DNA from: a virus
Length of the DNA: 20,941 nt
IMG/VR virus record: IMGVR_UViG_3300040960_000264
Coordinates: 1-20,941 of that record
Direction: 5' to 3' (one strand)
The notes below the pieces were generated by a model. It was not told the origin of the DNA. It saw only the letters and a list, made by a program, of their open reading frames with translations, and made no database searches. Every line of letters begins with the position of its first letter. The stretch's first letter is position 1. Below are positions 1-6,722 of the stretch, piece after piece. The position numbers and the translations under genes are program-made.

Positions 1-1
1 C

Positions 2-313
2 GTGGAGTTTGACCCTTATCATGTATATCTCCCTGACCACTGCAGCTACCGTGCAGAGGACATTTGCATTGATGTTTATGAAGCAATGCTTGAACAAGGT
101 GTAGCCCCAGAGCAAGCACGTATGGTATTGCCACAGTCTATGATGACTGAGTGGTACTGGTCAGGTTCACTCTTTGCCTTTGCCAAGATGTGTAGCCTAC
201 GGTGTAAGGATGATACACAGGCAGAGACTCGTGTAGTTGCAGATGCTATTGACGAGGAGATGGAAAACCTGTACCCTGTATCGTGGGAAGCATTACGAGC
301 ATACGAGGATTGA
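2..313 (+). CDS. thyX: FAD-dependent thymidylate synthase ThyX, C-terminal part (partial)
   Basis: This is the 3' end of a flavin-dependent thymidylate synthase, which makes dTMP from dUMP using methylene-tetrahydrofolate and FADH2. The reading frame is open to the left edge, so the GTG at position 2 is probably internal and the N-terminal flavin/dUMP motif (RHRxxS) lies outside the window. What remains is the conserved C-terminal core: ARMVLPQSMMTEWYWSGSL, then a segment ending in SLR and TQAETR, matching the family pattern A-R-x-x-L-P ... L-R ... Q-x-E-x-R. The family usually has Ala before that Gln; here it is Thr. ThyX fits the dNTP-synthesis theme of the block (MazG, RNR, glutaredoxin downstream). 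Family identity is confident; activity cannot be judged from a fragment. Confidence 0.85.
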   Translation: MEFDPYHVYLPDHCSYRAEDICIDVYEAMLEQGVAPEQARMVLPQSMMTEWYWSGSLFAFAKMCSLRCKDDTQAETRVVADAIDEEMENLYPVSWEALRAYED

Positions 314-321
314 GTTAACGG

Positions 322-410
322 CGAGTCAGACCCGACTAGAGATTCCTGACTAGTATATGGCCTTTTACGGCGAAGTTCTAACACGAAGCACCAACTGTGA
401 TGTGCTCAAT
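322..410 (+). repeat. Structured element, copy 1 of a tandem duplication
   Basis: This 89-nt element is repeated once, 95 nt downstream (417-506), at roughly 88% identity by eye (10 substitutions and one indel). It lies in the non-coding interval between thyX and the next gene. It can fold as a 6-bp stem AGTCAG/CTGACT (324-329 with 346-351), a short GCC/GGC hairpin (360-362 with 369-371) and a 5-bp stem AGCAC/GTGCT (387-391 with 402-406). Several differences between the copies keep pairing, which suggests a folded RNA. No tRNA cloverleaf or known riboswitch core was recognised. The function is unknown. Confidence 0.7.
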
Positions 411-416
411 AAAAAA

Positions 417-506
417 CGAGTTAGACCCGACTAAAGATTCCTGACTAGTATGTGGCCTCTTACGGCGAAGTTCTGACACGGAGTGGCAAACTGTGATGCA
501 CTCAAT
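417..506 (+). repeat. Structured element, copy 2 of a tandem duplication
   Basis: This is the second copy of the element at 322-410, separated from it by AAAAAA (411-416). The first stem becomes AGTTAG/CTGACT (419-424 with 441-446), where a C-to-T change turns a G-C pair into a G-U wobble. The GCC/GGC hairpin stem is unchanged. The last stem becomes GAGTG/CACTC (481-485 with 499-503); in the aligned positions one C-G pair is replaced by U-A and one A-U by G-C, although a third pair is lost. The copy ends about 50 nt before the ATG at 558, so it could be part of a leader RNA or a separately processed RNA. Confidence 0.7.
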
Positions 507-557
507 ACCGTGACCACCCTGAGCAAGGTGTAAAACTGCTCACTTATAAGGAGACGA
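507..557 (+). promoter_or_regulatory. Leader of the first small gene: hairpin, promoter-like stretch and RBS
   Basis: The stretch after the tandem element holds a possible hairpin GAGCA/TGCTC (521-525 with 537-541), or alternatively CACC/GGTG (515-518 with 527-530). A block at 531-554 looks like the T7 RNA polymerase promoter with one inserted T. AAGGAG (548-553) is a good ribosome binding site for the ATG at 558 or 561. Apart from this and the two repeat copies, nothing else is visible in the 314-557 gap. Confidence 0.4.
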
Positions 558-860
558 ATGATGACTGACTCAGGTATGATAGGAGTAGAACAAGTAGAGG
601 AGCACGAGGATGGTAGTGCCACCTATCAGTTCCACTTGGATAACAACTGTGCCAAGCTACTACAAGAAGAAGGGCTGAAGCTAGTTCTGTACTGTGCAGC
701 TGCAAAGCTAGACTTGCAGGTAGTCTACGACTTCATTGAGGATCACATAAAGTATGAGACAGATGAACTTACAGAGTATCAGTTTGGTACAAACAAGTGT
801 GTGTCTTGTGGTAACCCATCTAAGGAAGACTTCTGTGAGTTCTGTTTGAAGGAAGAATAA
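558..860 (+). CDS. Small unknown protein with C-terminal zinc ribbon
   Basis: This 100-aa acidic protein was not assigned to a named family. The visible feature is a C-terminal treble-clef/ribbon-like set of cysteines, C81-x2-C84 and C93-x2-C96, likely to bind one zinc. The N-terminal half reads as a small alpha/beta domain, with a strand around residues 19-27 and a helix around 31-50. Two adjacent ATG codons (558, 561) follow a clear AAGGAG, so either may be the start. It is the first gene after the duplicated RNA-like element and overlaps the next gene by one base (TAATG). A regulatory or DNA-binding role is possible but is inference only. Confidence 0.75.
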   Translation: MMTDSGMIGVEQVEEHEDGSATYQFHLDNNCAKLLQEEGLKLVLYCAAAKLDLQVVYDFIEDHIKYETDELTEYQFGTNKCVSCGNPSKEDFCEFCLKEE

Positions 861-1102
861 TGTACACAGTTGAATTAGAATATGATCATGCATTCATCCG
901 TACCCTTGACGAGAGGGATAGGTTCGAGGATGTGAGTGTGATCATCAGTGATGATGGCCGTGTATATATGATGCAGTACAACGAAAAGACAGAAAAGAAT
1001 GACGTAATAGTTATGTCTTTACAACAGCTCGTAGATCTGTATGCTGCAATGGAGAGTCCCGAGGGGGCTTTCAGATTGGAGGTTAATCGTGGCAAACAAT
1101 GA
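860..1102 (+). CDS. Small unknown phage protein
   Basis: This 80-aa acidic protein has no recognised domain. It starts at the TAATG overlap with the upstream gene, implying translational coupling. The predicted fold alternates short strands (residues 1-7, 24-39) with a helix (about 52-65). Its 3' end overlaps the GTG start of the primase-helicase by 14 nt, so it belongs to the replication operon. No function can be assigned. Confidence 0.7.
   Translation: MYTVELEYDHAFIRTLDERDRFEDVSVIISDDGRVYMMQYNEKTEKNDVIVMSLQQLVDLYAAMESPEGAFRLEVNRGKQ
1078..1082 (+). promoter_or_regulatory. RBS that sets a GTG start for the primase-helicase
   Basis: GGAGG lies 6 nt before the in-frame GTG at 1089. The longer reading frame from ATG 1041 sits inside the upstream gene, has no ribosome binding site, and would add 16 residues with no resemblance to the family before the zinc motif. 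Confidence 0.75.
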
Positions 1103-2702
1103 CAACCCACACTTAGCTTGTCCGTACACTGATTGCGGATCAAGTGACGCTTTTAATTGGAATGATGACGGTTTTGGCCATTGTCATTCTTGTTCGAGAG
1201 CCTACCCATCCAAGGATATGCCAGAGGTATTTGAATGGGTGAAGGCTGAATATCCTTTGAAAGAAAGGAGAAACCCTATGGACATACCCATAGTGTCACA
1301 AACACATGAGGGCATACGTGGCCTTGATGCTGATGTAGCTGAACTGTATGGCATTGCCTTGCAGCAAGGTGAAGATGGTAGGCCAGTACGTTATGCTTAC
1401 AAGTATCCACACACGGTCAAGTACCGACTGGTGGATGATAAGTCCAAGTCATGGACTAAGGATCGGGGCATGGGCATGAACCATCTGTTCGGTCCAGAGT
1501 TCAACGCAGGTACATCTCAACGTATCTATCTTACCGAGGGTGAGTTCGATGCTGCCTCGCTGTATCAAATCCTGGGCAAGACATTCCCCGTGAAGTCACT
1601 ACCCAGCGCATCAATCGGTGAGAAGTTCATTGCACACAATCACCTTTATCTGTCGTCGTTCAAAGAGATCATCTACGCAGGTGAGCTTGATCATGCAGGA
1701 CGTAGGGCAGCTGACAAGTTGTACCAAGCATTCCCAGATAAGTTCTGGTATGTCCCTATGTCCAAGCACAAGGATGCCAATGACTTCTTGCAAGCAGGTG
1801 ATGGTAAGGACTTGATGTGGGCAGCTAAGAAGCCCATGCGATACAGCCCTGAAAACTTCTTCTGCTCTAGTGAAGACTTCTCTAACGCACTACGCACAGA
1901 GAACCCTTACGAGTATGTACCTACAGGTCATGCAGGACTTGACGAGAAGATTCGTGGTATGGTTAAGGGTGGCCTGACGTTTATCAAAGCCCCTCGTGGT
2001 ACTGGTAAGACTGAGGTGATCCGTTACTTCGAGACTGGCTTACTGCACAACGAGGGTGTCAAGGTAGCTCTCTTGCACATGGAAGAGATGAAGTCTACCA
2101 CGCTACGTGCTATGGCTACGTATGAGCTAGGTGTCAACGTCCGTACCAAAGAGGATGCAGATCGTAATGGCTATACCCTTGATCAAGTTGAAGCAGCAGC
2201 CAACAAGATTGCTGACTCTGATAACAACAGGACGATCATCTTTGAGATGCAGTCTCATGACGATCCTCTGACCTTGCTTGACTACACACGTATGGCAGTC
2301 ACATCTTTCGGTGCTGACTTCGTGTTTGTTGATCACGTACAACGTCTGGCTTACTTGTCCAACTCTGGTGTTGATGGTGCTACCAGTACTCTGACCACAC
2401 TTGGGTCACGTATGGCGCAGCTTGCCAAGGAGTTGAACATCGGTGTGGTATTTATATCACAGGTCAACGACGATGGACGCACAAAGTATGCAGCCTCTCT
2501 TGAAGAGGAAGCAATTATCTGTGTAAAGATCGAACGTGATACCGAGTCCGAGGATGAAATACTTCAGAACACTACTGAATTTATTGTTGACAAGAACCGT
2601 CCATTTGCTAAGTTGGGCAGAGCAGGTTCAGTCTACTACGATCCAGAGACAACGATCCTGACAGAAGAGATACCTTACGAGAGGAGTGATATAGCAGCAT
2701 GA
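1089..2702 (+). CDS. T7 gp4-like DNA primase-helicase
   Basis: This is a bifunctional replication protein that makes RNA primers and unwinds DNA at the fork. From the GTG start (537 aa) the order of domains is clear. An N-terminal zinc motif has C11, C16, C32 and C35. A TOPRIM primase domain shows E150-G151, the acidic pair E199-L-D201 followed by HAGRRA, and KDANDF. A RecA/DnaB-type helicase has Walker A APRGTGKT (301-308), Walker B VFVDH with D415, and the sensor-like FISQ. The C-terminal DKNRPFAKLG resembles the arginine-finger region. In TOPRIM the usual DxD is ExD, a conservative change. It overlaps the polymerase gene by ATGA, so both are translationally coupled. T7 gp4 is 566 aa, so the length is normal. 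Confidence 0.93.
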   Translation: MANNDNPHLACPYTDCGSSDAFNWNDDGFGHCHSCSRAYPSKDMPEVFEWVKAEYPLKERRNPMDIPIVSQTHEGIRGLDADVAELYGIALQQGEDGRPVRYAYKYPHTVKYRLVDDKSKSWTKDRGMGMNHLFGPEFNAGTSQRIYLTEGEFDAASLYQILGKTFPVKSLPSASIGEKFIAHNHLYLSSFKEIIYAGELDHAGRRAADKLYQAFPDKFWYVPMSKHKDANDFLQAGDGKDLMWAAKKPMRYSPENFFCSSEDFSNALRTENPYEYVPTGHAGLDEKIRGMVKGGLTFIKAPRGTGKTEVIRYFETGLLHNEGVKVALLHMEEMKSTTLRAMATYELGVNVRTKEDADRNGYTLDQVEAAANKIADSDNNRTIIFEMQSHDDPLTLLDYTRMAVTSFGADFVFVDHVQRLAYLSNSGVDGATSTLTTLGSRMAQLAKELNIGVVFISQVNDDGRTKYAASLEEEAIICVKIERDTESEDEILQNTTEFIVDKNRPFAKLGRAGSVYYDPETTILTEEIPYERSDIAA

Positions 2703-4546
2703 TTGTATTTGATGTAGAAGCTGACGGACTACTTGATCAGGCTACAAAGATACACTGCTTATCCTATACCCATGATGGTAAAGACTACACAACTTTGTAC
2801 GACTACTCTGATATGCGTGATCTAATCCTAAGCCAACGTGGTTTGATTGGTCATAACATTATCAGATATGACGTACCACTTCTTGAAAAGATCTTGGGTA
2901 TCAAGGTGACAGCACGTCTCTTTGACACACTGCCTATGTCTTGGGTACTAAACTACGATAGACCTAAGCATGGCCTTGAGTCTTTCGGTGAGGACTTTGG
3001 TGTACCCAAACCTCAGATTGATGATTGGCACAACTTAACTCAAGAGGAGTATGCACACAGATGTACCGAGGACGTGAAGATAAACTGGTTGCTATGGCGA
3101 GACCTGCTAAAGCGGTTCATGTTTATCTACAAAGACAAGGTACAGCTAGACAAGTTTTTTCGCTACCTGCAGTTCAAGATGGATTGTGCTTCAGTTGCGG
3201 AACGAATCGGATGGAAGTTGGATATCGAGTTGGCACAGAAATGTGTTGACGACCTTACTCAACAGAAGTCTGAGAAAGAGGCAGAGCTTATTCAAGTGAT
3301 GCCAAAGCGCAAGGTGACCACCAAGAAAAGAAAACCAAAGAATTGTTTCAAGCAAGATGGTTCTCCATCTGCTCATGGACAACGTTGGTTTGACCTCCTA
3401 CAAGAGAACAACCTTCCACCACACTTTGATGGTGAGGTAGAGGTTATCAAAGGTTGGGATGAACCTAATCCTAACTCTACCGATCAAGTCAAAGATTGGT
3501 TGTACTCTCTTGGTTGGGAACCTTGCACTTTCAAGTATGACAAAAACAAGGAGACTGGTGAAGAGAAGAAGATTCCACAAGTCCGTAAGGATGGTGAACT
3601 AACAGACTCAGTGAAGCTGATTGCCGAAAGTAATCCTGCTGTAGAAGTTCTTGAGGGTTTGACTGTGATGCAACACAGACTCAAAATCTTTGAGGCATTC
3701 ATCGAGTGTGAGCAAGATGGGTATGTCCGTGCTGAAGTTGATGGTCTTACCAACACCTTACGATTCAAACACAAGAAACCTTTGGTCAACCTTCCTGGGG
3801 TAGACAGACCGTGGGGTAAAGAGATACGTGGCTGCTTGGTTGCACCAGACGGTTACATTCTTTGCGGTGCTGACATGACATCTCTTGAAGATACAACCAA
3901 GAGGCACTATATGTATCCATATGATCCTGGGTATGTACACGAAATGTCTCAAGAAGGTTTTGATCCACACTTAGACTTGGCTAAACACGCAGGTGCTATC
4001 AAGCAGTCTGACATTGACGCTTACAATCAAGGTCAACGTCCAGAACTCAAAGCACTACGCAAGAACTACAAGGTTGTGAATTACTCTGCGACCTATGGAG
4101 TTGGTGCAGCTAAGTTATCTCGCACGACAGGTATGGCTATTCCCCATGCTCAGTCATTGCTTGATGCTTATTGGAAACGTAACTGGTCAGTCAAAGCATT
4201 TGCTGAGGCGCAGAAGATACGTAAGATCAACGGTGAGATGTGGGTACAAAATCCTGTCAGTGGTTTCTGGCATTCGCTTCGTTATGAGAAGGACGTGTTC
4301 TCCACGCTTAACCAATCCACTGGTGCCTACTGCTTTGACAAGTGGGTTGCGTACTACAGAACACGTAGACCAAACATCATTGGTCAGTTTCATGACGAGT
4401 CTATCAACCTAGTAAAACAAGGGGAACAGAATGAACACAGTGATGCATTAAACTGGGCTATTGAAAAACTTAATCAAGAACTTAAATTAAATGTTGACTT
4501 GGGTATTGATATTCAATATGGTCAACGTTATAGTGACGTACACTAA
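2699..4546 (+). CDS. Family A DNA polymerase (T7 gp5-like) with 3'-5' exonuclease
   Basis: This is the replicative DNA polymerase, 615 aa against 704 in T7. The N-terminal proofreading exonuclease has Exo I D5-V-E7, Exo II N53 to D58 and Exo III D125, although the usual Tyr four residues before D125 is R121. The polymerase has motif A with D392 and E397 (DMTSLEDTT), motif B RKNYKVVNYSATYG (R454, K458, Y462, Y466-G467) and motif C HDE (565-567). Y462 corresponds to E. coli Pol I Phe762 and T7 Tyr526, the residue governing ddNTP discrimination. Motif A has Thr at 399 where Arg is usual. An ATGA overlap couples it to the primase-helicase; the SSB gene follows 15 nt later. Confidence 0.95.
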   Translation: MIVFDVEADGLLDQATKIHCLSYTHDGKDYTTLYDYSDMRDLILSQRGLIGHNIIRYDVPLLEKILGIKVTARLFDTLPMSWVLNYDRPKHGLESFGEDFGVPKPQIDDWHNLTQEEYAHRCTEDVKINWLLWRDLLKRFMFIYKDKVQLDKFFRYLQFKMDCASVAERIGWKLDIELAQKCVDDLTQQKSEKEAELIQVMPKRKVTTKKRKPKNCFKQDGSPSAHGQRWFDLLQENNLPPHFDGEVEVIKGWDEPNPNSTDQVKDWLYSLGWEPCTFKYDKNKETGEEKKIPQVRKDGELTDSVKLIAESNPAVEVLEGLTVMQHRLKIFEAFIECEQDGYVRAEVDGLTNTLRFKHKKPLVNLPGVDRPWGKEIRGCLVAPDGYILCGADMTSLEDTTKRHYMYPYDPGYVHEMSQEGFDPHLDLAKHAGAIKQSDIDAYNQGQRPELKALRKNYKVVNYSATYGVGAAKLSRTTGMAIPHAQSLLDAYWKRNWSVKAFAEAQKIRKINGEMWVQNPVSGFWHSLRYEKDVFSTLNQSTGAYCFDKWVAYYRTRRPNIIGQFHDESINLVKQGEQNEHSDALNWAIEKLNQELKLNVDLGIDIQYGQRYSDVH

Positions 4547-4560
4547 CAATGGAGGGCCAA

Positions 4561-5064
4561 ATGGCTACACGTAAAGTAAAACTAACTGGCATTGCCGAAT
4601 GGGCAAAAGTATTTCCACAGAACCGTGACATGCAGGGTTTTGATGGAGCCTATCAAGATTGCAACGGTGCTTGCACAATCGACCTCATCCTTGACGATGA
4701 CAACTTATCCGCACTAAAGGCTTCACGTTCTATGAAGCGTGGTGTTCCTGATCAGATGGGGCGTGGTACAAAGGTAAAGTTAGTCCGTAAGTTTGACACT
4801 GGAAGGGATTGGGATAGTGGTGCACCTGTTGTTAAAAAGTCTGATGGTACTAATTGGGACTATGATCTTGATGGCACCATTGGTAACGGATCTACTGTAG
4901 AAGTAGTTCTATCAGTCTACGATACTAAAATGAAAAGTATTGTAGGTACACGTCTGGATGCGGTCACAGTACTTGACCATGTTCAGTACGTTCCAGATAC
5001 TGTGGCAGATGATGCTTCGCCATCTACTGCAGATGAAAATAATAACAGCGAAGTGTTGTTTTAA
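4561..5064 (+). CDS. Single-stranded DNA-binding protein (T7 gp2.5-like)
   Basis: This 167-aa protein follows the polymerase. It has a beta-rich OB-like body and a C-terminal tail (about residues 140-167) rich in Asp, Glu and Ser and ending in Phe (SEVLF). That tail is the hallmark of T7 gp2.5-type ssDNA-binding proteins, whose acidic aromatic tail contacts polymerase and helicase. The start at 4561 is preferred because GGAGGG (4551-4556) lies 4 nt upstream; the earlier ATG at 4549 contains that ribosome binding site within its first codons. A strong hairpin terminator follows directly. Assignment rests on position, composition and tail rather than on a catalytic motif. Confidence 0.82.
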   Translation: MATRKVKLTGIAEWAKVFPQNRDMQGFDGAYQDCNGACTIDLILDDDNLSALKASRSMKRGVPDQMGRGTKVKLVRKFDTGRDWDSGAPVVKKSDGTNWDYDLDGTIGNGSTVEVVLSVYDTKMKSIVGTRLDAVTVLDHVQYVPDTVADDASPSTADENNNSEVLF

Positions 5065-5083
5065 CCTCCTCCCAAAACAACTA

Positions 5084-5110
5084 GTGGCCCCCTTCGGGGG
5101 GCTACCTTTT
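5084..5110 (+). terminator. Intrinsic terminator/attenuator after the SSB gene
   Basis: GTGGCCCCC (5084-5092), loop TTCG (5093-5096) and GGGGGCTAC (5097-5105) form a 9-bp stem with one G-U pair and a stable UUCG tetraloop, followed by CTTTT. The U tract is only four long and runs straight into AAGGAG, the ribosome binding site of the next gene. Partial termination that lowers downstream expression is plausible. Confidence 0.85.
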
Positions 5111-5121
5111 AAGGAGATAAC

Positions 5122-5985
5122 ATGAAAAAGATTGATACATTAGTTGAAGACCTTGAGTCCGTGATCTATGGACAAGGCGGCTGGAACGGAACCATCGGTT
5201 CTATGCTAGGCAACAACATTGCGATGTCTGCCAACAAAAGATTTAGTAAGCCGCAAGAGCCTCGTGGGTATCTATCTCTTTCGTCTATTGGCACACCGTG
5301 CAAACGTAAGCTTTGGTATAAAGTGAACAAGCCTGGGTTTGGCGAGCCACTCAGTGCTAACTTACTTCTTCGTTTCTTTTACGGAGATATGATCGAGGAA
5401 CTTATCCTGTCTATGGTGATAGCTTCTGGTCACAGCATGAAGGGTTCTCAGGACAGACTAAACGTACATGGCATACGTGGTCACCGTGACTGTGTGATTG
5501 ACGGTATGACTGTTGATGTTAAGTCTTGTAGCCCATATGCTTTCAAGAAGTTTAAAGAAGGCACACTTCGTGAGAACGATGCCTTTGGTTACATCAGTCA
5601 GCTTAGTTCTTATGTCTATGCAGGTAAGGATGATCCGCTTGTTGTAGACAAGACGCATGGTGCATTTCTTGCGATTGATAAAGTCAGTGGTGAGATTTGC
5701 CTAGATGTACACGACTTCACAGAAGACCTTAAGACTAAGGAAGAAGAGATGTTAGCAGCTAAAGAGTTAGTTGCAGGTGACATTCCTACTGACCGTATTC
5801 AACCTGTACCTGCAAGTAAGGCAAGTCCTAACACAAAGCTAGATAAGTCTTGTCAGTTCTGTGAATACAAGAAAGCTTGCTGGCCTAACCTACGTATGTT
5901 CAAGTACTCATACGGTATTGAATATCTAGTACACGTAGAGAAGGAACCAAAGGTAGAAGAGGTGTTCGATGACACGGGCAGCTAA
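5122..5985 (+). CDS. PD-(D/E)XK exonuclease, Cas4/RecB-like with Fe-S cysteines
   Basis: This 287-aa nuclease of the PD-(D/E)XK superfamily probably degrades host DNA or processes phage DNA ends, the role played by gp6 in T7. The catalytic core reads H121, D123, then V131-D132-V133-K134 (DxK) and the RecB-type QxxxY motif, Q160 to Y164. Four cysteines match the pattern of Cas4/AddB-type iron-sulfur nucleases: one before the core (C60, in GTPCKRKLWY) and three after it (C244-x2-C247-x5-C253). It starts after a perfect AAGGAG at 5111 and overlaps the next nuclease by 17 nt. Nuclease fold is confident; exonuclease activity and the 4Fe-4S cluster are inferred. Confidence 0.85.
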   Translation: MKKIDTLVEDLESVIYGQGGWNGTIGSMLGNNIAMSANKRFSKPQEPRGYLSLSSIGTPCKRKLWYKVNKPGFGEPLSANLLLRFFYGDMIEELILSMVIASGHSMKGSQDRLNVHGIRGHRDCVIDGMTVDVKSCSPYAFKKFKEGTLRENDAFGYISQLSSYVYAGKDDPLVVDKTHGAFLAIDKVSGEICLDVHDFTEDLKTKEEEMLAAKELVAGDIPTDRIQPVPASKASPNTKLDKSCQFCEYKKACWPNLRMFKYSYGIEYLVHVEKEPKVEEVFDDTGS

Positions 5986-6310
5986 GGCAAAAGGACGTGG
6001 TGGACAAAATGAAATCAGGGACAAGCTATTAGAAACCTTTCCTGAGTTCGAGCCTGATGACATAAAGTCCACAACTATGGGAGACACTGGAGAAGACATC
6101 CAGCTGTCTCCCGCAGCTAGAAAAAAGCTACCAATTACCATTGAAGTAAAACGTAGAAAGTCTGGAATGAAGATGGCCTACGATTATATTGAGCAAGCCA
6201 GTAAGCACGGTAAAGGAGAGCCAGTTGTGTTCTTTCGTGCAGATAGAAAAGACTGGATAACTATGATTAGTATAGATCATTACATGGAGTTATTAAGGAA
6301 ATGGAAGTGA
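5969..6310 (+). CDS. Small PD-(D/E)XK endonuclease, resolvase-like
   Basis: This 113-aa protein has the layout of a small endonuclease/Holliday-junction resolvase: a basic start, an N-terminal helix with E14, G41-E42-D43, and the core I58-E59-V60-K61 (ExK) followed by a basic patch RRKSGMK and a helix. Spacing between D43 and the ExK motif fits PD-(D/E)XK. By position and size it may substitute for T7 endonuclease I (gp3) in branch resolution or host DNA breakdown. It overlaps the upstream nuclease by 17 nt, with a GAGG upstream inside that gene. Superfamily is likely; the exact substrate is not determinable here. Confidence 0.72.
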   Translation: MTRAAKAKGRGGQNEIRDKLLETFPEFEPDDIKSTTMGDTGEDIQLSPAARKKLPITIEVKRRKSGMKMAYDYIEQASKHGKGEPVVFFRADRKDWITMISIDHYMELLRKWK

Positions 6311-6549
6311 AGATCTGGGGAGTTACTGAGGGTCCAATAGCTATTGAAGAAGTCTCTGAGTTAGAGCTTGAAATGGCACCTGATGGATCTAAGTATTTTA
6401 TGGTATGTAGAACAGAGATAGATGGTGTTGTTGGTGAAGATAACTTTTGGTTCGAAGACTTTGATGATGCTTACGAATGGAAGAAGCATTTTATGAAGAG
6501 CATTGATCCGATTGTAATTGACATGGATGGCACTAGTGCGTATAACTAG
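6301..6549 (+). CDS. Small unknown acidic protein
   Basis: This 82-aa protein without a recognised family is rich in Asp, Glu and aromatics, with several predicted strands. Two starts compete. ATG 6301 has AAGGAA immediately in front of it, too close for good use. GTG 6307 overlaps the upstream stop as GTGA and sits 6 nt after the same AAGGAA, so the 80-aa version is perhaps the better one. It is part of a chain of coupled small genes between the nucleases and the nucleotide-metabolism genes. Confidence 0.65.
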   Translation: MEVKIWGVTEGPIAIEEVSELELEMAPDGSKYFMVCRTEIDGVVGEDNFWFEDFDDAYEWKKHFMKSIDPIVIDMDGTSAYN

Positions 6550-6560
6550 GGGTCTTTCGA

Positions 6561-6722
6561 ATGAGGTTTGAGCTATCTATAAAAATAAAAGTGGACCCCG
6601 ATGCTAACTTTCTTGAGACCTTTGGGGATAACTCTGATGTGATAAGAGAACTAATCGAAGCCAGTCTGTATGACATAGATGATGTAATTGTAGAAGAATG
6701 TGAGGTAAAGAATGTTGAATGA
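6561..6722 (+). CDS. 53-aa unknown protein
   Basis: This small gene fills the apparent gap before MazG. ATG 6561 follows AGGGG (6548-6552) at 8 nt and reads to TGA 6722, overlapping the MazG start by 11 nt. The product begins MRFELSIKIKV and contains VIRELIEASLYDIDDV, a strand-helix-strand pattern seen in many short phage proteins. The good ribosome binding site, the tight fit and the coherent amino acid pattern support it as real. The function is unknown. Confidence 0.68.
   Translation: MRFELSIKIKVDPDANFLETFGDNSDVIRELIEASLYDIDDVIVEECEVKNVE

Noticed and set aside
322-506. CRISPR array or tRNA genes in the tandem repeat
   Set aside because: Only two long copies with a 6-nt separation and no spacers; no acceptor stem, anticodon arm or T-loop consensus could be fitted.
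515-541. Hairpin as an intrinsic terminator for thyX
   Set aside because: The stem is only 4-5 bp and is not followed by a T tract.
1041-1088. ATG 1041 as the primase-helicase start
   Set aside because: It lies inside the upstream gene without a ribosome binding site; GGAGG at 1078 points to GTG 1089, right before the zinc motif.
3484-3789. 101-aa minus-strand frame
   Set aside because: It is antisense to the DNA polymerase gene; composition is random-looking and there is no neighbour on that strand.
4549-4560. ATG 4549 as the SSB start
   Set aside because: The next codons are themselves the GGAGGG ribosome binding site for ATG 4561.
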